Part shown: positions 15,981 through 18,115 of the stretch, piece after piece | Position numbering within the stretch: the stretch's first letter is position 1 | How the letters are laid out: each line of letters starts with the position of its first letter | DNA from: Phytomonas francai | Taxonomy: Eukaryota > Euglenozoa > Kinetoplastea > Trypanosomatida > Trypanosomatidae | NCBI GenBank assembly: GCA_001766655.1 | Contig: MJCC01000011.1 | Coordinates: 92,015-110,129, forward strand | Length of the DNA stretch: 18,115 nucleotides | Reading direction: 5' to 3' | The notes under the pieces: generated by a model | What the model saw: only the letters and a program-made list of their open reading frames with translations | The model's database searches: none | What the model was told of the DNA's origin: nothing | Position numbers and translations under genes: made by a program

Positions 15981-18115
15981 ATGCTGCTTTCGGAAAAGCG
16001 TAAAAAAAAGCAAATCGCTGGTAAAATAGGACATGAGGAATACTGCTATGATCTACACGCTGAATCTGGGGCCCTTTGTGAGGAAACACAGGCGCACCAG
16101 CATCGTTGTCCGGAGCAATGTAAAATTAGGCGTGTAAGCAGTGCAGCGTTGCATCAGCTCACGCCTCGAGCCAGGCTAGGGGATGCTATCGCATCAGGTA
16201 GCCTAAGCGAACGAAACAGCTACCCATCCAGTTTTTTACCATGCGTAGACAATGTTCGGAAGCATCCGGCATTTTATTCCCCTCTGGTGTTTCAAAGTAC
16301 GACGCCGCTTACCGACGTGCCCATTCCTGCACCTCAATTTCATTCTCCCATACAACCTTTGCTCTTCTTTCCGAGTCTAAAGTGTAGTTCTGAGCACAAT
16401 CTAGACCCCAGGTTCTCACCTACTCCTGTGAATCCGTTCCACAAGTGTGAATCCCTACCTCTTTTAGTTCCGTTATCGTCTTCAGTTCCGTCACAATACC
16501 AAACCGATGACTCCCCCGGTCAAACGACGACATCAGCTTGGGGTTCTGCGCATAGGGCTCGACGGGGATCGAGGGCGCAGAACCCCAATGATGTCGATAT
16601 AGAGATGGGTAGAAAGATAAATACTCGCCGTCGCAGCCAGGAGTTTCAGCGTGAGAACAAAAAACTGATGGAGCAGCGGAAGAGACAGAAAGAGGAAGCG
16701 CGTGCTCAAGAAAAGGCTAGGGCCCTCGCTGATGAGGAGCGATTGAAGCGAGAAATTGAAGAAGTCATCCTCCGCGAGAAAGCTGAGATAGCTCGCGAAG
16801 AGGAACAGCGCGCATTGAAAACGATGAGCCCTAGATCTGCGGCCAAATATTTGCAAAAAGAAAAACAGACGGAAGTGCGGGATAAAACTGTTACTTCGAG
16901 TGGGATCGAGATAAGGGAACCGGTTGTGAAGTTGGTTGAAACTGATGAGGTTTCAAGGCCACTCATGGTAGGTAAGCAACTTTTTGAATTGCAAGCGCCC
17001 ACTAAAATATCTTCAGCCTTCCCAACGCCTAAGATTTTTCCAGAGCTACGAAGACTCTCGTCCTTCAAAAGATATTCTTTCCAGCCATTACTTTGTTCGT
17101 CTACAGAAAAGTTGGTCCAATTAGCTATGGAAACTGCCACCATGTCTACCAAAATAGATATTATACGAGAGAATCTTCAACATCTAAATTCAAATATGGC
17201 TTCTGGGGGTGTCCCCAATAGGTGTCTTGAGAAGAAATTTCATGCGACAAACAAACCATTATCATTTGAAACTCCCCTTCTAGAGTTTCTGTCTACACCA
17301 CCATATTCTCAAAAAAAAGAGCTTGAATCCCCTGTGAAGGCTGAGCAATCATTTCCAGCATCATTCCCAGAAGAAGATTTAGCGACCTTGTCCTTGCTTT
17401 CATTTGAGCCTAGACCTGGAACACACGATACGCAAGGAAAAGGAGAAGATATTAGTGTCTCATTTTCAAACAACTGCCTCCAGGGCAAAAACGATATTCA
17501 TAGTTCAAACTTCACCGATGCTAACACTTCCATGAAGTCTTTACTAGCCAACTCAAACCAGAAAAATAGTGATGAAACGGATAAGATCTCAAGTATTTCG
17601 GATAATGAAAAAAATTCTAAGCTGTTAGGTTTCTCAGATACTCATCATTCCGCATCTAAAACTCATTGCTATCGCGAAGACCCTCAGGACCTTTCTGGAG
17701 AGCCCTCTGAATTTGTCGGACTATCACCCCAAGATTTACCTGGTGCTCATACTATTCAAAAAGAAATCGCATCTCCAATACAGAAACAAACACTAAAGAG
17801 GACAGCCTCAAAGGGCTCCCAGGATCTGAAGCGGCCGTCCCCACAGAAACAGCAGCAGCAGCCCGTGGCGAAAATGCCTGCACAGGGCTCCCAGGATCGG
17901 AGGCGGTCATCTTCACAGCAGCCCGTGGCAAAAATGCCTGCACAGGGTTCCCAGGATCCGAGGCGGTCATCTTCACAGCAGCCCGTGGCAAAAATGCCTG
18001 CACAGGGCTCCCAGGATCGGAGGAGGTCATCTTCACAGCAGCCCGTGGCAAAAATGCCTGCACAGGGCTCCCAGGATCGGAGGCGGTCATCTTCACAGCA
18101 GCCCGTGGCAAAAAT
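15981..18115 (+). CDS. Large low-complexity protein with charged helix and 20-residue tandem repeats (3' end outside window)
   Basis: The frame opens after an in-frame TGA at 15894-15896. The first ATG is at 15981 (MLLSEKRKKKQIAG), and it stays open for 711 codons to the window edge, so the gene is incomplete. I recognise no family. Residues 1-210 are basic at the start and then Pro/Ser-rich. Residues about 215-297 form a highly charged, probably helical or coiled-coil segment, with runs such as QRKRQKEEARAQEKARA. Residues about 300-610 are Ser/Asn-rich and look disordered. From about residue 611 come tandem 20-residue repeats (KMPAQGSQDRRRSSSQQPVA) with RRRSSS sites resembling basic-directed kinase targets. 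It is AT-richer than its neighbours: 26 of 60 bases on line 17341-17400 are G or C. There is no signal peptide or membrane segment. A scaffold or cytoskeletal role is possible but only a guess. Confidence 0.8.
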   Translation, partial: MLLSEKRKKKQIAGKIGHEEYCYDLHAESGALCEETQAHQHRCPEQCKIRRVSSAALHQLTPRARLGDAIASGSLSERNSYPSSFLPCVDNVRKHPAFYSPLVFQSTTPLTDVPIPAPQFHSPIQPLLFFPSLKCSSEHNLDPRFSPTPVNPFHKCESLPLLVPLSSSVPSQYQTDDSPGQTTTSAWGSAHRARRGSRAQNPNDVDIEMGRKINTRRRSQEFQRENKKLMEQRKRQKEEARAQEKARALADEERLKREIEEVILREKAEIAREEEQRALKTMSPRSAAKYLQKEKQTEVRDKTVTSSGIEIREPVVKLVETDEVSRPLMVGKQLFELQAPTKISSAFPTPKIFPELRRLSSFKRYSFQPLLCSSTEKLVQLAMETATMSTKIDIIRENLQHLNSNMASGGVPNRCLEKKFHATNKPLSFETPLLEFLSTPPYSQKKELESPVKAEQSFPASFPEEDLATLSLLSFEPRPGTHDTQGKGEDISVSFSNNCLQGKNDIHSSNFTDANTSMKSLLANSNQKNSDETDKISSISDNEKNSKLLGFSDTHHSASKTHCYREDPQDLSGEPSEFVGLSPQDLPGAHTIQKEIASPIQKQTLKRTASKGSQDLKRPSPQKQQQQPVAKMPAQGSQDRRRSSSQQPVAKMPAQGSQDPRRSSSQQPVAKMPAQGSQDRRRSSSQQPVAKMPAQGSQDRRRSSSQQPVAK
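16173..16204 (+). other. Two-stage stem-loop inside the coding region
   Basis: AGGCTA (16173-16178) pairs with TAGCCT (16199-16204). After a 3-by-3 internal mismatch, GATGC (16182-16186) pairs with GCATC (16191-16195), closing a four-base TATC loop. It lies about 200 bases after the ATG of the repeat-containing gene. Confidence 0.7.
16528..16596 (+). other. Long inverted repeat inside the coding region
   Basis: The left arm (16528-16551) and right arm (16575-16596) pair perfectly over 22 base pairs except for a two-base GC bulge at 16536-16537. The outer stem is CGACATCA with TGATGTCG, and the inner stem is 14 pairs beginning TTGGGGTTC. The 23-base loop itself holds CTCGA (16558-16562) complementary to TCGAG (16569-16573). 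It is translated as part of residues about 183-206 of the repeat-containing protein. Confidence 0.9.
17812..18115 (+). repeat. 60-bp coding tandem repeat array, continuing past the window
   Basis: A diverged first unit (about 17812-17880), with an added run of CAG codons, is followed by units at 17881-17940, 17941-18000, 18001-18060 and 18061-18115 (cut by the edge). The last four are almost identical. The differences I see are at 17948 (C to T, synonymous), 17959 (CGG to CCG, Arg to Pro) and 18024 (CGG to AGG, synonymous). The period is a multiple of three, so copy number can change without a frameshift. Confidence 0.95.

Noticed and set aside
17752..18111. Minus-strand frame of 119 codons across the 60-bp repeats
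   Set aside because: The repeat period is a multiple of three, so a frame free of stops in one unit stays open. The + frame continues a 700-codon gene and is the better reading.

Overview
The window looks like nuclear DNA of a kinetoplastid flagellate, most likely a trypanosomatid. The reasons are these. All recognisable genes lie on the + strand. All are uninterrupted by introns. They are separated by AT-rich, microsatellite-rich spacers that hold polypyrimidine tracts followed by AG, which is the signature of trans-splice acceptors in a polycistronic unit. Three of the genes encode conserved flagellum or basal-body proteins. All three stop codons are used, so the standard genetic code fits. 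I cannot name the genus.

Layout from left to right: (1) positions 1-80, a probable 3' tail of an upstream gene; (2) 504-2456, a 650-residue protein with a divergent, split SET-like domain and a possible mitochondrial leader; (3) 3413-8845, IFT172, a very large and extremely GC-rich gene for the intraflagellar transport B subunit; (4) 10238-10669, a 143-residue single-pass membrane protein that I do not recognise; (5) 12430-13824, epsilon-tubulin; (6) 14231-15193, the inner-arm axonemal dynein light intermediate chain p28 (DNALI1 family); (7) 15981 to the right edge, an AT-richer, low-complexity gene with a charged helical segment and a 60-bp coding tandem repeat that runs off the window.

IFT172 carries cargo for flagellum assembly, epsilon-tubulin serves basal-body triplet microtubules, and p28 belongs to inner dynein arms. 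Genes 3, 5 and 6 therefore all serve the flagellum, although kinetoplastid gene units are usually not organised by function.

The most unusual points are a 22-bp-stem inverted repeat inside the coding region of gene 7 and its nearly homogenised coding repeat. Next are AG-free pyrimidine or TG-rich leaders directly before the start codons of IFT172 and epsilon-tubulin, a SET-like protein that seems to have lost its catalytic Asn-His motif, and a strong splice-acceptor signal with no convincing gene behind it at 10738-10763. I found no CRISPR array, insertion sequence, tRNA or rRNA, and no clearly new multi-gene system.
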